Source: Pseudorhodoplanes sp. (GTDB lineage Bacteria > Pseudomonadota > Alphaproteobacteria > Rhizobiales > Xanthobacteraceae). From it: a stretch of 64,000 bases of DNA. The stretch lies in the NCBI GenBank assembly GCA_032027085.1, contig JAVSMS010000001.1, positions 2,566,501-2,630,500 on the forward strand, in the 5' to 3' direction. The notes under the pieces are model-generated. The model was not told the DNA's origin, did no database searches, and worked only from the letters and a program-made list of their open reading frames with translations. Below are positions 18,036 through 28,379 of the stretch, in pieces. Position numbers and translations under genes: made by a program. Positions within the stretch are counted from its first letter, which is position 1, and each line of letters begins with the position of its first letter.

Positions 18036-19222
18036 GCGGCCAGCGCCGGGTGCAGGATCAGCGCCAGCGGGATGGTGATCAGCACGATGAATGCAACAAG
18101 CGCAACCGCGCCCATCAGCCCCAGCGCGTCGCCGGCAAATCCGTAAAACACCGGCGCAATCGCGCCGGCCCCAATCGTGCCGGTGTAGAAAATTCCGAAG
18201 GCGCGTGCGTGTTTTGATGGTGCAACCAGATCTGGCACCGATCCATAGAGAACCGATGAGGTTCCGTTCAACGCAATGCCGGTCAGCGGCAGAAGGATCA
18301 TCGCTGCTTCCAGCGGAAGCGGCAGGATCGCCAGGATGAGAATGGCGGTGAGCGCCTCGGTCAGGCAGACCGTTGCGGTTGTCCCGATGCGCGCGCCGAT
18401 GAAAGCGCAGACCAGTTTTCCCGCGGCGCCTCCGGCAAAGACCAGCGTCAGCGCAACGCCGATGATGGGGAGGCTTGCGCCTTTTGCCGTCAGGATGAAC
18501 GGCAGAAAGGTGAGAAATCCCATGCGCGTTGCGCTGTCGATGACGCCGATCGAAAGCAGCATCGGAAATGCAAATTGCCTCGCGCGCGGATTGGTCGCGG
18601 GGGAGCTGGCTTTCCGGTCGATGGCAGGCGCAATCGCGTAACGCGGCATGAACAGGATGATGACGAGTGCCGCAACGCATCCCAACGCACCGAGGATGCC
18701 GAGCGCCGGCCGCCAGGGCATCAGCGTGATCATGGCGGCGGCCAGAGCCGGAACCGTCATCTTGCCGATGTCGCCGGCGAAATTGTAGCCGCCGAGCGCC
18801 TTGAGAGATCGTGGCCCGGCAAAGGCACGCGCAACCAGCGCGGAGGCGATTGGGTGCTGCGTTGCGGCGCCGACGCCCCCGATCAGCAGCGCCGCCACCA
18901 GCATGACGAAGCTGGCGCTCAAACCGGCAAGGCAATAGCCAAGACCGGCAAGTGCGGTGCCGGCTGCGAGAACCGGTACCGCGCCGACACGCTCTGCCAG
19001 AAAGCTCGCGGGAATCTGCAGCCCCGCCATGGTGCCCGCGAAGACGCCGCGCAGGATGCCGACGGCGGCGTAGGTCAATCCGAATTCGGCCTGCCAGATC
19101 GGCAGCATGACGAAGATGAGGTCGGTATAGCCATCGTGCAAAGCATGCGCGCCGGACGCGACAGAGAGCGTGCGGCGCTCCTCGCGCTTCGTCTCCGTTC
19201 GTTCCGGTGCGACGGCTCTCAT
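18008..19222 (-). CDS. MFS transporter
   Basis: A 404-residue membrane protein with about 12 hydrophobic segments and the MFS loop after helix 2 in a weak form. It resembles the fosmidomycin-resistance-like branch (HALHDGYTDLIFVMLPIWQAEFG at the start). Substrate unknown. I chose the ATG at 19222, which overlaps the stop of the upstream MaoC gene by 4 bases, so all three genes form one leftward operon. Its end overlaps rsmE in the opposite direction. Confidence 0.85.
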   Translation of the reverse strand: MRAVAPERTETKREERRTLSVASGAHALHDGYTDLIFVMLPIWQAEFGLTYAAVGILRGVFAGTMAGLQIPASFLAERVGAVPVLAAGTALAGLGYCLAGLSASFVMLVAALLIGGVGAATQHPIASALVARAFAGPRSLKALGGYNFAGDIGKMTVPALAAAMITLMPWRPALGILGALGCVAALVIILFMPRYAIAPAIDRKASSPATNPRARQFAFPMLLSIGVIDSATRMGFLTFLPFILTAKGASLPIIGVALTLVFAGGAAGKLVCAFIGARIGTTATVCLTEALTAILILAILPLPLEAAMILLPLTGIALNGTSSVLYGSVPDLVAPSKHARAFGIFYTGTIGAGAIAPVFYGFAGDALGLMGAVALVAFIVLITIPLALILHPALAAQRQSPSTV

Positions 19223-19719
19223 GTCGCGGCTGCACTCTTGGCCCGCATGCGCCGCCCGACAAAGGCGGTGCTGGTGAAGGAGAGCACCATCTCGCCATGC
19301 TGGTTGGTGCCGGAATTGAGAAAGCTGACGAGGCCCCATTCCGGCCGACTGATTGACGCGCGCTTCTCCACGACTTCGGTCGCGTAAGAAATCACGTCGC
19401 TGGCATAGACCGGCTTGAACCAGCGCAACTCGCGGAAGCCGGGAGATGGTCCGAGTTTGGGAATGGGCTCACCGCGCTCAGCGAGGACTTCAGCCTCGCG
19501 GCGTCGATGTTGCACCATCAGCCGCATCCAGGTCGACGCGGTGTGCCAGCCCGAGGCGCACAGCGCGCCGAAATGCGAGTGCTTCGCCGCCTCTTCGTCG
19601 ACGTGAAAAGGCTGTGGATCATAGGCTCGCGCGAATGCCTTGATCTCGTCGGCGGTAAAGCGATGCGTGCCGATTTCGGCGCGGTCGCCGATCGACAGAT
19701 CCTCATAGAATCTCAGCAT
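19219..19719 (-). CDS. MaoC family (R)-hydratase/dehydratase
   Basis: A 166-residue hot-dog-fold protein. The hydratase motif is present as YDPQPFHVDEEAAKHS, giving the catalytic Asp and His, and GALCASGWHTASTWMRL follows. Enzymes of this type hydrate enoyl-CoA with R stereochemistry. It overlaps both neighbours: by 7 bases with the second MaoC gene upstream and by 4 bases with the MFS gene downstream. Two adjacent paralogs suggest a heterodimer or two chain-length specificities. Confidence 0.88.
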   Translation of the reverse strand: MLRFYEDLSIGDRAEIGTHRFTADEIKAFARAYDPQPFHVDEEAAKHSHFGALCASGWHTASTWMRLMVQHRRREAEVLAERGEPIPKLGPSPGFRELRWFKPVYASDVISYATEVVEKRASISRPEWGLVSFLNSGTNQHGEMVLSFTSTAFVGRRMRAKSAAAT

Positions 19720-20204
19720 GCCGCCTGGTCCGGTGGTTCACGCAACGCCATAAGCAGCGGGCTCTTCATGGTCATCACCTTCTGGCCCTTGCCGGTGAAA
19801 ACCTCGAACAGCATCGACACGATTCCCATGTCGGGCCGGCTTTTCGAGACGCGGGCGTCCAGCACTGTCGTCCGCACGGTCAAGGCATCGCCGGGCCGGA
19901 CCGGCGCGAGCCATTTCACCTCGTCGATGGCATTGGCACCCATCGAACCGGAATTGAGAATGAAACCGTCGGCAATCATGCGCATCATCAGGCAGCAGGT
20001 GTGCCAGCCGGAGGCCGAAAGCCCGCCCAACATCGTATGCCGTGCCGCTTCCTCATCCAGATGCATGGGTTGCGGATCAAATTCGGTGGCAAACGAAAGG
20101 ATTTCCTCGCGGCTCACGACGCGGGGGCCGTATTCAGCGACGGCGCCCGGCTTGAAATCTTCGAACCAGATTTTGGACACTTCAGGCGTAGAAACGGTGG
20201 ACAT
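19713..20204 (-). CDS. MaoC family (R)-hydratase/dehydratase
   Basis: A 163-residue paralog of the next gene, with the same FDPQPMHLDEEAARHT hydratase motif and GLSASGWHTCCLMMRM. The product is probably a hot-dog enoyl-CoA hydratase. I chose the ATG at 20204 (MSTVSTPEVSK), because the residues before it do not align with the family. It is the first gene of the operon with a second MaoC protein and an MFS transporter. Confidence 0.88.
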   Translation of the reverse strand: MSTVSTPEVSKIWFEDFKPGAVAEYGPRVVSREEILSFATEFDPQPMHLDEEAARHTMLGGLSASGWHTCCLMMRMIADGFILNSGSMGANAIDEVKWLAPVRPGDALTVRTTVLDARVSKSRPDMGIVSMLFEVFTGKGQKVMTMKSPLLMALREPPDQAAC

Positions 20205-20322
20205 CCCCACTTGGGTATCGGTCGGCCATGATCCCGTCAACTTGCGGGGTGATGGCCATGGCGCGCGTATGCAAAAGGGTGAGGGGCGGCCATTTGACCC
20301 GCCGAACGATGAGAGACATCAC

Positions 20323-20613
20323 ATGTTCAGCTTCGGCGATCTGTTCAACTGGGACCGCTTCATCACGCCGTCCATCATCCGGATCTTCTACTGGCTGGCG
20401 GTCGGCCTGATTGTGTTGGCGGGCCTGTCCGGGGTGTTTTCGGCACTGACGATGATGGCCGTGAACATCTTCGCCGGGCTGGCAGCTTTGTTTGCGGCGC
20501 TCCTGTTCGTGCTGGTCGGGATCATGGCGGCGCGGATCACCACCGAATTCGTCCTGATCGTGTTCCGCATCAACGAGAATCTCGACGCCATCCGCCAGCG
20601 CGGCGGAATGTAA
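20323..20613 (+). CDS. DUF4282 family membrane protein
   Basis: A 96-residue protein with two membrane helices (IRIFYWLAVGLIVLAGLSGVF and a second at about residues 48-70) between short polar ends, matching DUF4282. The start MFSFGDLFNWDRFITP is typical. The ATG is at 20323; a much longer open frame upstream is an artefact. Function unknown. It converges on ychF, with a 6-base gap. Confidence 0.85.
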   Translation: MFSFGDLFNWDRFITPSIIRIFYWLAVGLIVLAGLSGVFSALTMMAVNIFAGLAALFAALLFVLVGIMAARITTEFVLIVFRINENLDAIRQRGGM

Positions 20614-20619
20614 CCAGCA

Positions 20620-21717
20620 CTACGTCGCAAACCGAAAATGCATCACGTCGCCATCGGCGACGACATAATCCTTGCCTTCCAGCCGCAACTTGCCTGCGTC
20701 GCGTGCGCCGGCTTCTCCGCCCAGGCCTATATAATCATCATAGGCGATGGTCTCGGCGCGGATGAAACCGCGTTCGAAATCGGTGTGAATGACGCCGGCG
20801 GCCTGCGGCGCCTTGGTGCCTTTGGTAATGGTCCAGGCGCGCGCTTCCTTCGGGCCGACCGTGAAATAGGTCACGAGATGCAGAAGGTCGTAGCCGGCGC
20901 GGATCAACCGGTCGAGGCCGGCCTCCTTCAGGCCGACGGCTTCGAGATAGTCGGCGCGCTCGTCACGCGAGAGCACGGCGATCTCGGATTCGATCTTGGC
21001 GGAAATCACGACCGACACCGCGCCTTCTTCCTTGGCGCGTGCTTCCACCTTGCGCGAGAAGTCGTTGCCGGTTGCGGCTGACGCCTCCTCGACATTGCAG
21101 ACGTAAAGTACAGGCTTCGCCGTCATCAGGCCGAGCATGGCGAAGGCCTTTTCTTCCTCCGGTTTGCGTTCGACCAGCCGCGCCGGCTTGCCTTCGCGCA
21201 GCAAGGGAAGGGTGCGGTTCACCAGATCGAGAAGCTCCCTGGCTTCCTTGTCGTTGCCGCGCGCCTTCTTTTCCAGCGCGTCGACGCGGCGCTCGAGACT
21301 GTCCAGATCGGCGAGCATCAGTTCCGTTTCGATGGTCTCGATGTCGGCGATCGGATCGATCTTGCCTTCGACATGGGTGATGTCCGAGTCCTCGAAGCAG
21401 CGCACCACATGCGCGATGGCATCGACCTCGCGGATATTGGCGAGGAACTGATTGCCGAGGCCTTCGCCTTTCGAGGCGCCGCGCACAAGGCCGGCGATGT
21501 CGACGAAGGTGAGGCGCGTCGGAATGATCTGTTGCGACCCGGCGATGGCCGCGAGCTTGTCGAGCCGCGGATCGGGCACCGCCACTTCGCCGACATTCGG
21601 CTCGATGGTGCAGAACGGATAATTCGCCGCCTGCGCCGCCGCCGTCTCGGTGAGTGCATTGAAGAGCGTCGATTTGCCGACATTCGGCAGACCGACGATG
21701 CCGCATTTGAATCCCAT
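20620..21717 (-). CDS. ychF: Redox-regulated ATPase YchF
   Basis: A 365-residue Obg-family P-loop protein (MGFKCGIVGLPNVGKSTLFNAL; DIAGLVRGASKGEGLGNQFL). YchF binds ATP rather than GTP, has NxxE in place of the GTPase NKxD motif (NVEE here), and carries a C-terminal TGS domain. It interacts with ribosomes and is implicated in stress responses. The gene sits directly downstream of pth, as in many proteobacteria. Confidence 0.96.
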   Translation of the reverse strand: MGFKCGIVGLPNVGKSTLFNALTETAAAQAANYPFCTIEPNVGEVAVPDPRLDKLAAIAGSQQIIPTRLTFVDIAGLVRGASKGEGLGNQFLANIREVDAIAHVVRCFEDSDITHVEGKIDPIADIETIETELMLADLDSLERRVDALEKKARGNDKEARELLDLVNRTLPLLREGKPARLVERKPEEEKAFAMLGLMTAKPVLYVCNVEEASAATGNDFSRKVEARAKEEGAVSVVISAKIESEIAVLSRDERADYLEAVGLKEAGLDRLIRAGYDLLHLVTYFTVGPKEARAWTITKGTKAPQAAGVIHTDFERGFIRAETIAYDDYIGLGGEAGARDAGKLRLEGKDYVVADGDVMHFRFAT

Positions 21718-21731
21718 AACGTCTGTCCGTG

Positions 21732-22352
21732 CTATTCGCGGGCCGCGCTCTTCGCGTCGTCTGCCGCGTCCTTGTCAAAGCCTTTCGCCGCCATGGCGAG
21801 ATGAATCTTGTTCTGGAAACTGGAATCCTCGCCGCGCGCCAGCAATTCCGCATTGTCGGCAATGGCGCCGCACATCGTCTCGACCCAGTCGCGTTCGCTC
21901 TTGGCGAAATCGGACAGGACATACGAATGCACAATGTCCTTGTTGCCAGGATGGCCGATGCCCATGCGTGCGCGCTTGTAGTCGTTGCCCATATATGCCG
22001 TGATGGAACGCAGGCCATTATGGCCAGCATTGCCGCCGCCCACCTTGATGCGCAGCTTGCCCGGCGGCAGATCAAGCTCGTCGTGGAACACGACGATGTC
22101 GCCGAGCCCGACCTTGTAGAATTTCGCCGCTTCCGCGACGGCGCGGCCGGATTCATTCATGAAGGTGCCGGGCAGCAGCAGCAGCGCGCGTTCGGAGCCG
22201 ATATTTCCTTCGGCCGCCACGCCCTGAAAACGCCGACGCCACGGCCCGATGCCGTGGCGTTTGGCGATGGCCTCGACGGCCATAAAGCCGATATTGTGCC
22301 GGTTGCCTGCATGGCGGGCGCCCGGATTGCCGAGCCCGACAAGGAGAAGCAT
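21732..22352 (-). CDS. pth: Peptidyl-tRNA hydrolase
   Basis: Pth frees tRNA from peptidyl-tRNA that drops off the ribosome. The 206-residue protein has [19 protein letters not shown] with the catalytic His, [34 protein letters not shown] and a disordered C-terminal tail. I chose the ATG at 22352 ([11 protein letters not shown]), with AGGAG-like sequence just upstream; the six residues before it are not conserved. It lies between rplY and ychF. Confidence 0.96.
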   Translation of the reverse strand: MLLLVGLGNPGARHAGNRHNIGFMAVEAIAKRHGIGPWRRRFQGVAAEGNIGSERALLLLPGTFMNESGRAVAEAAKFYKVGLGDIVVFHDELDLPPGKLRIKVGGGNAGHNGLRSITAYMGNDYKRARMGIGHPGNKDIVHSYVLSDFAKSERDWVETMCGAIADNAELLARGEDSSFQNKIHLAMAAKGFDKDAADDAKSAARE

Positions 22353-22385
22353 GGAATGTCGACGGCGCATTTACGCGCCGCCGCC

Positions 22386-23096
22386 TCACTTCTTCTCGGC
22401 AGCCTTGTCGCCGCCTGCGGCGGCGGCAGGGGCAGCGGCCTTGTCGCCAGCGGCAGGCGCAGCAGCACCCGCAGCGGGCGCGGCAGCGGCGGCAGCAGCG
22501 GCCTCGGCAGCAGCGCGGGTTTCTTCCGCGTAGCCGGACGGCGGCACAATGGTCACCAGCGTGATGTCTTCGGTGCCGATCGGCTTGACGCCTTCCGGCA
22601 AATGCACATCGCTCAGATGCTTCGAGTAGTTGATCTCAAGGCCCGACACGTCGACCTCGATCGCCTGCGGAATCCTGTCGGGCGGGCAGCGCACCGGCAG
22701 CGTATGTGCAACGATGTTGACGGCCCCGCCGCGCTTCACACCCGGCGACTGTTCGGCGCCGATGACGTGGATCGGAATATTGACGCGGATGAGCTGGCCT
22801 TCGGCCAACCGCATGAAGTCGACATGGATCGGAACATCTTTCACCGGATCGAGCTGATAGTCGCGCGGAATGACGCGGTGCTTCTTGCCATCCACCTCGA
22901 TGTCATAAAGGGTGGTGAGGAAGCGCCCGTGATAGATGCGCGTGCGGATTTCAGCGTGGTCCAGCGAGATGTTCAGCGGCGGCTGATTGGCGCCGTAGAT
23001 CACGGCTGGAGTGCGGCCTGCGCGACGTTCTGCCCGAGCGGCCCCCTTGCCGGCCTTCGGACGCGCGGTCGCCTTCAATTCCCTGACGGTCGACAT
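22386..23096 (-). CDS. rplY: 50S ribosomal protein L25/general stress protein Ctc
   Basis: The 236-residue long form of L25, which binds 5S rRNA. It has an N-terminal L25 domain (MSTVRELKATARPKAGKGAARAERR, ... RTPAVIYG), the TL5 C-terminal domain (VHVIGAEQSPGVKRGGAVNIV, FPEGVKPIG-like segment) and an Ala-rich disordered tail with AAPAAGAAAPAAGDK repeats. I chose the ATG at 23096, the family start. It precedes pth, with which it commonly forms an operon. Confidence 0.95.
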   Translation of the reverse strand: MSTVRELKATARPKAGKGAARAERRAGRTPAVIYGANQPPLNISLDHAEIRTRIYHGRFLTTLYDIEVDGKKHRVIPRDYQLDPVKDVPIHVDFMRLAEGQLIRVNIPIHVIGAEQSPGVKRGGAVNIVAHTLPVRCPPDRIPQAIEVDVSGLEINYSKHLSDVHLPEGVKPIGTEDITLVTIVPPSGYAEETRAAAEAAAAAAAAPAAGAAAPAAGDKAAAPAAAAGGDKAAEKK

Positions 23097-23264
23097 AGCG
23101 ATAAGTCCTTCTTTGATCGTGCGAATTTTCGGAAAACGCCGCGGCACGCCTCCAGGGGTGCGGAAGGCCACGGTTGCGCGGGCTTATAGCGGCCCGATCT
23201 CGTTCTGACAAGGAAAGGGCCGAAAATGGCGCCATAACCCGCTGTCAGGCGGCAAACGGCCCGT

Positions 23265-23573
23265 TCAGACGGTGTCGGTTGCCGAGGAGTCCTTGGGCGC
23301 CTCTTTGGGCGATTTCTTGCCCCGGCCTTCGGCCTTCGCCTCAAGGGCCTCGATCCGGGCCTTCAGCGCCTCGTTTTCCTCACGAGCGAGGCGCGCCATA
23401 TCCTTGACCGCCTCGAACTCCTCCCGCTTGACGAGATCCATGTCCCGCATCCAGCGCTCGGCCTGGGTCTTGAACAGGGTGTCGAATTCCCGCCGCACGC
23501 CCTGTGCCACGCCTGCGGCGTCATTCATCAACCGCGCGATTTCATCGAAAAACCGACTGCTGGTCTGGGTCAT
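23265..23573 (-). CDS. UbiK-family ubiquinone biosynthesis accessory factor
   Basis: A 102-residue largely helical protein (MTQTSSRFFDEIARLMNDAAG ... VKREEFEAVKDMARLAREENEALKARIEALEAK) with a C-terminal coiled coil and Lys-rich end. This is the YqiC/UbiK layout, which helps the soluble Ubi complex in ubiquinone synthesis. I chose the ATG at 23573. It diverges from lgt across a 146-base gap. Confidence 0.85.
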   Translation of the reverse strand: MTQTSSRFFDEIARLMNDAAGVAQGVRREFDTLFKTQAERWMRDMDLVKREEFEAVKDMARLAREENEALKARIEALEAKAEGRGKKSPKEAPKDSSATDTV

Positions 23574-23719
23574 CCTCGTCTCCGCGCCGCCTCGCTGTCG
23601 CCCTGGCCAGATATGGCCTGCCGCTGTCGCGCCCGCAAGCGTGGGCTGCCGGTATGGTATCCGCACCTTGACTTCCAGGCTTGCGACCCCGCAAACCGGC
23701 TGATCGAAAGCGGGCGGAT

Positions 23720-24547
23720 ATGCCATTTCTGACGCTGCCATTTCCCGACATCGACCCGGTGCTGATCAGCATCGGACCGTTCGCGATCCGCTGGTATGCG
23801 CTTGCCTATATCGGCGGCATCCTGCTCGGCTGGGTGTATGCGCGCTGGATGATCCGCAAGACTGCTCTCTGGGCCGGCGGCAAGCCGCCGATGACGGTGA
23901 CCGACTTTGACGACTTCATCGTCTGGGTGACGCTCGGCATCATCCTCGGCGGCCGCACCGGCTACGTCCTGTTCTACAATCCCGCTTACTTTGCCGCGCA
24001 TCCGTCCGAGATTTTCCAGCTCTGGAACGGCGGCATGTCGTTTCATGGCGGATTTGCCGGTTGCGTGCTGGCGGTGGTGCTGTTCGCCTGGCGACGCAAG
24101 ATTTCCATTCTCTCGCTCGGCGATCTGACATGCGCCGCCGGTCCGATCGGATTGTTCCTTGGCCGCATCGCCAATTTCGTCAATGGCGAATTGTGGGGCC
24201 GGACAACAGACGTTGCGTGGGCCTTTGTCTTTCCGCATGCTGGTCCATTGCCGCGCCATCCAAGTCAGCTCTATGAGGCGACGCTGGAAGGGCTCGTGCT
24301 GTTCATCGTGCTGGCCTTGTTCGTGCGCGGCGGCGCGCTGAAACGGCCAGGCCTGATCGTCGGTATCTTTGCCATCGGCTATGCGCTGGCGCGCTCCTTC
24401 TGTGAATTGTTTCGCGAACCGGACGCGCAACTCGGCTTCCTGTGGGGCGGACTGACCATGGGCATGCTGCTGTCCATTCCGCTGCTGCTGGCGGGGATCG
24501 CCTTCGTGGTTTACGCTTTGCGCCGCTCACGCACGGAATACGCATGA
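23720..24547 (+). CDS. lgt: Prolipoprotein diacylglyceryl transferase
   Basis: Lgt attaches diacylglycerol to the lipobox Cys of prolipoproteins in the inner membrane. The 275-residue protein has about seven helices, the conserved [17 protein letters not shown] with its essential His, and the signature [14 protein letters not shown]. The ATG at 23720 gives [14 protein letters not shown]. The stop overlaps the start of the next gene by 4 bases. A lipobox-bearing protein is encoded nearby at 26527. Confidence 0.97.
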   Translation: MPFLTLPFPDIDPVLISIGPFAIRWYALAYIGGILLGWVYARWMIRKTALWAGGKPPMTVTDFDDFIVWVTLGIILGGRTGYVLFYNPAYFAAHPSEIFQLWNGGMSFHGGFAGCVLAVVLFAWRRKISILSLGDLTCAAGPIGLFLGRIANFVNGELWGRTTDVAWAFVFPHAGPLPRHPSQLYEATLEGLVLFIVLALFVRGGALKRPGLIVGIFAIGYALARSFCELFREPDAQLGFLWGGLTMGMLLSIPLLLAGIAFVVYALRRSRTEYA

Positions 24548-25647
24548 CCGACGTCGCCATTTCTCCGATCGAGACTGAATTGCGCCGGCTGATTTCCGTC
24601 GCCGGCCCGATGCCGGTCTGGAAATTCATGTCGCTGTGCCTCGGCCATCCGCAGCATGGATATTACGTGACGCAGGATCCCTTCGGCGCGGGCGGCGACT
24701 TCATCACGGCGCCGGAGATCAGCCAGATTTTCGGCGAGCTGATCGGCGTGTGGTCGTTGTCGGTCTGGCGCATGATGGGATCGCCGGAGAATGTGCGGCT
24801 GGTCGAACTCGGGCCGGGTCGCGGCACCATGATGAAGGACGCGTTGCGTGCGCTGCGCGTCGCGCCCGAATTCCGCAACGCGATTTCGCTGCATCTGGTG
24901 GAAGCCAGTCCGGTGCTGGAAAGCATCCAGCGAGACATGCTCGACTCGCAGGAGGTTCCGGTTCTGTGGCACCGGACCTTCGAGGATGTGCCGGATGGTC
25001 CATTGATCATCCTGGCCAACGAATTCATCGATGCCTTGCCCGTGCATCAGGCGGTGAAGCAGGCGGATGGATGGCACGAGCGCGTGGTTGGTCTCGACAG
25101 CGCCGGGCATTTCGCCTTCGGGATTGCGCCGGACCGCATTCCGCATTTCGAGCGAGTGCTGCCGAAGAGCGCGCGCGATGCGGAGGTCGGCGCCATCTAT
25201 GAATGGCGTCCGGATGCTTTTGCCTTCGATGTCGCCCGCAAGGTGCGTCATCAGGGGGCGGCGCTGATCATCGATTATGGCCACAGTGAAAGCGGCGTCG
25301 GCGACACCTTGCAGGCCATCGGCCGGCATCAATATGCCGACGTCCTGAAAACGCCGGGCCGCGTCGACATCACGGCGCATGTCGATTTCCAGGCTTTCGG
25401 GCTCGCCGCGGAGAGCATGGGCGCGAGCGTGCAGGGACCTCTGACGCAAGGTGAATTCCTGCGCCGCATCGGCATCGAGTTGCGCGCGCAGGGGCTCAAG
25501 GCCAGCGCGTCGCCGCAGCAGGCGGCCGATATCGATTCGGCGGTGGCGAGACTGACGCAGACCGGCCCCACCGGCATGGGCGAGTTGTTCAAGGTGATGG
25601 CGATCGCCGATCCCCGGCTTGGAAAGCTGCCGGGTTTTGAGGCGTGA
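24544..25647 (+). CDS. Class I SAM-dependent methyltransferase, MidA/NDUFAF7 family
   Basis: The 367-residue product has SAM-binding motif [30 protein letters not shown] and [20 protein letters not shown]. The eukaryotic relative NDUFAF7 methylates an Arg of complex I subunit NDUFS2, so a role in respiratory complex I assembly is plausible but untested here. The ATG at 24544 overlaps the lgt stop (ATGA); pgeF follows 4 bases after its stop, so lgt-midA-pgeF is one operon. Confidence 0.9.
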   Translation: MTDVAISPIETELRRLISVAGPMPVWKFMSLCLGHPQHGYYVTQDPFGAGGDFITAPEISQIFGELIGVWSLSVWRMMGSPENVRLVELGPGRGTMMKDALRALRVAPEFRNAISLHLVEASPVLESIQRDMLDSQEVPVLWHRTFEDVPDGPLIILANEFIDALPVHQAVKQADGWHERVVGLDSAGHFAFGIAPDRIPHFERVLPKSARDAEVGAIYEWRPDAFAFDVARKVRHQGAALIIDYGHSESGVGDTLQAIGRHQYADVLKTPGRVDITAHVDFQAFGLAAESMGASVQGPLTQGEFLRRIGIELRAQGLKASASPQQAADIDSAVARLTQTGPTGMGELFKVMAIADPRLGKLPGFEA

Positions 25648-25651
25648 GGCG

Positions 25652-26419
25652 ATGCTCACGGCGCCGTCCCTCTCATCCTTGCGCGGCATCCGCCACGCAT
25701 TCTTCACGCGCGAGGGCGGCGTCTCGCAGGGTGTTTATGCGAGCCTGAACGGCGGCGTTGGTTCAAGCGACGATGCCGCGCATGTTGCGGAAAATCGCAG
25801 GCGCATGGCGCGCTCTCTCAACGTCGACGGCGACCAGCTTGCCACCGTCCATCAAATTCATTCGCCGGATGTGGTCGTTGCCGAGACAGTGTGGAGCGTG
25901 GAGACGCGTCCGCGCGCCGATGCCATCGTCACGCGAACGCCCGGCCTCGCGATCGGCGTCACGACGGCCGATTGCGGACCGGTTCTGTTTGCCGAGCCGA
26001 AGGCGCAGGTGATCGGCGCGGCGCATGCCGGGTGGCGTGGTGCGCTGACCGGGGTGCTCGACGCCACGATTGCCGTGATGGAGCAGTTCGGCGCCAATCG
26101 CGACCGCATTCATGTCGCACTGGGACCGATGATCCGGCAAGGCAATTACGAGGTCGGTCCGGAATTTGTGCAGACTTTCTGCGAACAGGACCCGGCCAAT
26201 AGCCGCTTCTTTCAGGACGCGGAGCGGGAAGGGCACGCGTTGTTCGATCTGGCCGGCTATATCGCCGCGCGGTTGCGGCGGGCGGGGATCTACCGGATCG
26301 ATGATATCGGCTTTTGCACCTATGCAGAGCCCGACCGGTTCTATAGCTATCGCCGTTCCGTGCATCGGGGCGAGCCGGATTATGGCCGCCATATCAACGC
26401 GATCGTCCTGCGCGACTGA
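25652..26419 (+). CDS. pgeF: Purine nucleoside/peptidoglycan editing factor PgeF (YfiH, polyphenol oxidase family)
   Basis: The 255-residue protein has the three zinc-ligand regions of the family: HQIHSPDVVV, TTADCGPVLF and GAAHAGWRGALTG. Members remove misincorporated L-Ser from peptidoglycan precursors and also show purine nucleoside phosphorylase activity; the older name is laccase-like polyphenol oxidase. I chose the ATG at 25652 (MLTAPSLSSLRG). It ends the operon with lgt. Confidence 0.93.
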   Translation: MLTAPSLSSLRGIRHAFFTREGGVSQGVYASLNGGVGSSDDAAHVAENRRRMARSLNVDGDQLATVHQIHSPDVVVAETVWSVETRPRADAIVTRTPGLAIGVTTADCGPVLFAEPKAQVIGAAHAGWRGALTGVLDATIAVMEQFGANRDRIHVALGPMIRQGNYEVGPEFVQTFCEQDPANSRFFQDAEREGHALFDLAGYIAARLRRAGIYRIDDIGFCTYAEPDRFYSYRRSVHRGEPDYGRHINAIVLRD

Positions 26420-26526
26420 CGTTCGCTGCGCCGCGCCCTCGCGGCTGGACCGGACGGCAAAATACCGCTACCCCTAATCCCGCCGATCAAAGGACCAGAG
26501 AGTCCGGACCTTGGCACGGGGGTTTC

Positions 26527-27240
26527 ATGCAGCGTGGTGCGGCAGGCGTCTTGGCGCGCGGCTTGGCAATCGGCGTTCTCGCCGTTTGGGTTTCGGCTTG
26601 CGTGACCGATGGTCAGCGCACCGGAACGGTGCAGACCGGTCAGCGTCCCAGCGTCGCCTTTGAGTCCATCGACGGGGCTCCGCCGGCGGTTTTCCAGAAG
26701 CTCGTGCAAAAGCTGAATGACGAGGCCAACGCCCGGCATGTGCCGGTGGTGACGCGCGAAGGTTATGCTCCATATCGTATCCGCGGATATGTCGCAGCGA
26801 GCGTCGTAAAAAAACAGACCGTGGTGTCGTGGGTGTGGGACGTCTATGACGGCGAGACGCGCCGCGCCGCCCGGCTGACCGGCGAGGAAAAGGCGGGCCC
26901 CGCGGGCAGTGACGCATGGAATGCCGCCAACAACGACGCGGTTTTGGCACGTGTGGCGCGCAGCGGGATGGAGCAACTCGCCGCATTTCTCGGAGGGCCC
27001 GCGGCCCCTGCGGCCGCGCCAGCTCCGACGCCGGCCGGACCTGCGGAAGACCGTCAGCTGACCGTTGCGGCGGCCGACGATGTCCGCCCGGAAACGCTTG
27101 GCATTTTCCGGCTTTCCGCCGCGTCTCAGGGTCAGGATGTGGCCGCCACCGGGGCCATCCCCGCTGAATCTCGGGCGCCCTTGCCGCCGCGCCGGCCAAG
27201 CGGCGCACCGCAGCAGGTGGCCGCCGCCCGAGCCTTCTGA
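26527..27240 (+). CDS. Lipoprotein of unknown function
   Basis: A signal peptide ends in the lipobox VWVSAC, so the Cys at about residue 25 is probably lipidated. The mature part is a mixed alpha/beta domain ([24 protein letters not shown] ... [21 protein letters not shown]), then a Pro/Ala-rich linker and an Arg/Pro tail. It lies between pgeF and prs. I do not recognise a characterised relative. Confidence 0.8.
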   Translation: MQRGAAGVLARGLAIGVLAVWVSACVTDGQRTGTVQTGQRPSVAFESIDGAPPAVFQKLVQKLNDEANARHVPVVTREGYAPYRIRGYVAASVVKKQTVVSWVWDVYDGETRRAARLTGEEKAGPAGSDAWNAANNDAVLARVARSGMEQLAAFLGGPAAPAAAPAPTPAGPAEDRQLTVAAADDVRPETLGIFRLSAASQGQDVAATGAIPAESRAPLPPRRPSGAPQQVAAARAF

Positions 27241-27428
27241 AGGCGTGGGACAGCCTTCCAAAAAGCTTAAGGATACGGTCTTTCGTATATTGCGCTTGCC
27301 GCGCGCGGCTTGTTATCACGACGCCGCCTGTGATCGATCCCGCGTCTCCCAGGGCGGGCTTACGCGGGCAGGGCAAGCGACCCAATCCATCAGCCCGATC
27401 CCTTTGTAGAGTGACCAGCGAGGAGACG

Positions 27429-28379
27429 ATGGCCAAGAACGGGGCAATCAAGCTCGTCGCCGGCAATTCCAATCCCGTGCTTGCGTCCGAGATCGCCGAT
27501 TATCTGCGCACGCCGATGACCAAGGCGGTGGTCCGGCGTTTCGCAGACATGGAAATCTTCGTCGAGATTCAGGAGAATGTTCGCGGCGCGGATGTGTTCG
27601 TGATCCAGTCGACGTCGTTTCCCGCCAACGATCATCTGATGGAATTGCTGATCATTATAGATGCCCTGCGCCGCGCCTCCGCGCGCCGCATCACGGCGGT
27701 GATTCCGTATTTCGGTTACTCGCGGCAAGACCGCAAACCCGGACCGCGCACGCCGATCTCGGCCAAGCTCGTCGCCAACCTGATCACGCATGCCGGCGCC
27801 AATCGCGTCATGACGCTTGATCTGCATGCCGGACAGATCCAGGGCTTCTTCGATATTCCGACCGACAACCTATACGCATCGCCGGTCATGGTGCGCGACA
27901 TCAAGGAGCGCTTCGACCTGAAGAAGCTGATGGTAGTGTCCCCCGACGTCGGCGGTGTGGTGCGAGCGCGCGGTCTTGCCAAGCGCATCAATGCACCGCT
28001 CGCCATCATCGACAAGCGGCGGGAACGCGCCGGCGAGTCGGAAGTGATGAACGTCATCGGCGAGCCGAAGGGCCATGTCTGCATTCTGGTGGACGACATC
28101 GTGGATTCCGGCGGCACGCTGGTGAACGCCGCGGACGCGCTGCTGGCGCAGGGCGCGAGCGAGGTCTACGCCTATATCAGTCACGGGGTTCTCTCGGGCG
28201 GCGCCGTGGCGCGCGTGACCAAGTCACGGCTGAAGGAACTGGTTATCACCGACTCCATTCAGGCCACCAAGGACGTCAAGGACGCGCACAATATCCGCGT
28301 GCTGCCGATCGCCCAGTTGATCGGCGAAGCGATCGGCCGCACCGCGTCGGAAGAGTCGGTGTCGAGCCTGTTCGACTGA
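27429..28379 (+). CDS. prs: Ribose-phosphate diphosphokinase
   Basis: Prs makes PRPP from ribose 5-phosphate and ATP. The 316-residue protein carries FGYSRQDRK (ATP/flap region), [22 protein letters not shown] (ribose-phosphate loop region) and [16 protein letters not shown] (the PRPP-binding loop). I chose the ATG at 27429 ([10 protein letters not shown]), with AGGAG upstream; an open frame extends back through the intergenic region. Confidence 0.97.
   Translation: MAKNGAIKLVAGNSNPVLASEIADYLRTPMTKAVVRRFADMEIFVEIQENVRGADVFVIQSTSFPANDHLMELLIIIDALRRASARRITAVIPYFGYSRQDRKPGPRTPISAKLVANLITHAGANRVMTLDLHAGQIQGFFDIPTDNLYASPVMVRDIKERFDLKKLMVVSPDVGGVVRARGLAKRINAPLAIIDKRRERAGESEVMNVIGEPKGHVCILVDDIVDSGGTLVNAADALLAQGASEVYAYISHGVLSGGAVARVTKSRLKELVITDSIQATKDVKDAHNIRVLPIAQLIGEAIGRTASEESVSSLFD

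Noticed and set aside
17403-19298. A 631-codon open frame on the minus strand
   Set aside because: It lies in another frame across the real MFS gene and antisense to rsmE, and its translation is Arg/Cys-rich without any domain, the typical shadow in G+C-rich DNA.
21729-23189. A 486-codon + strand frame opposite pth and rplY
   Set aside because: It is antisense to two well-supported genes and its translation is low-complexity.
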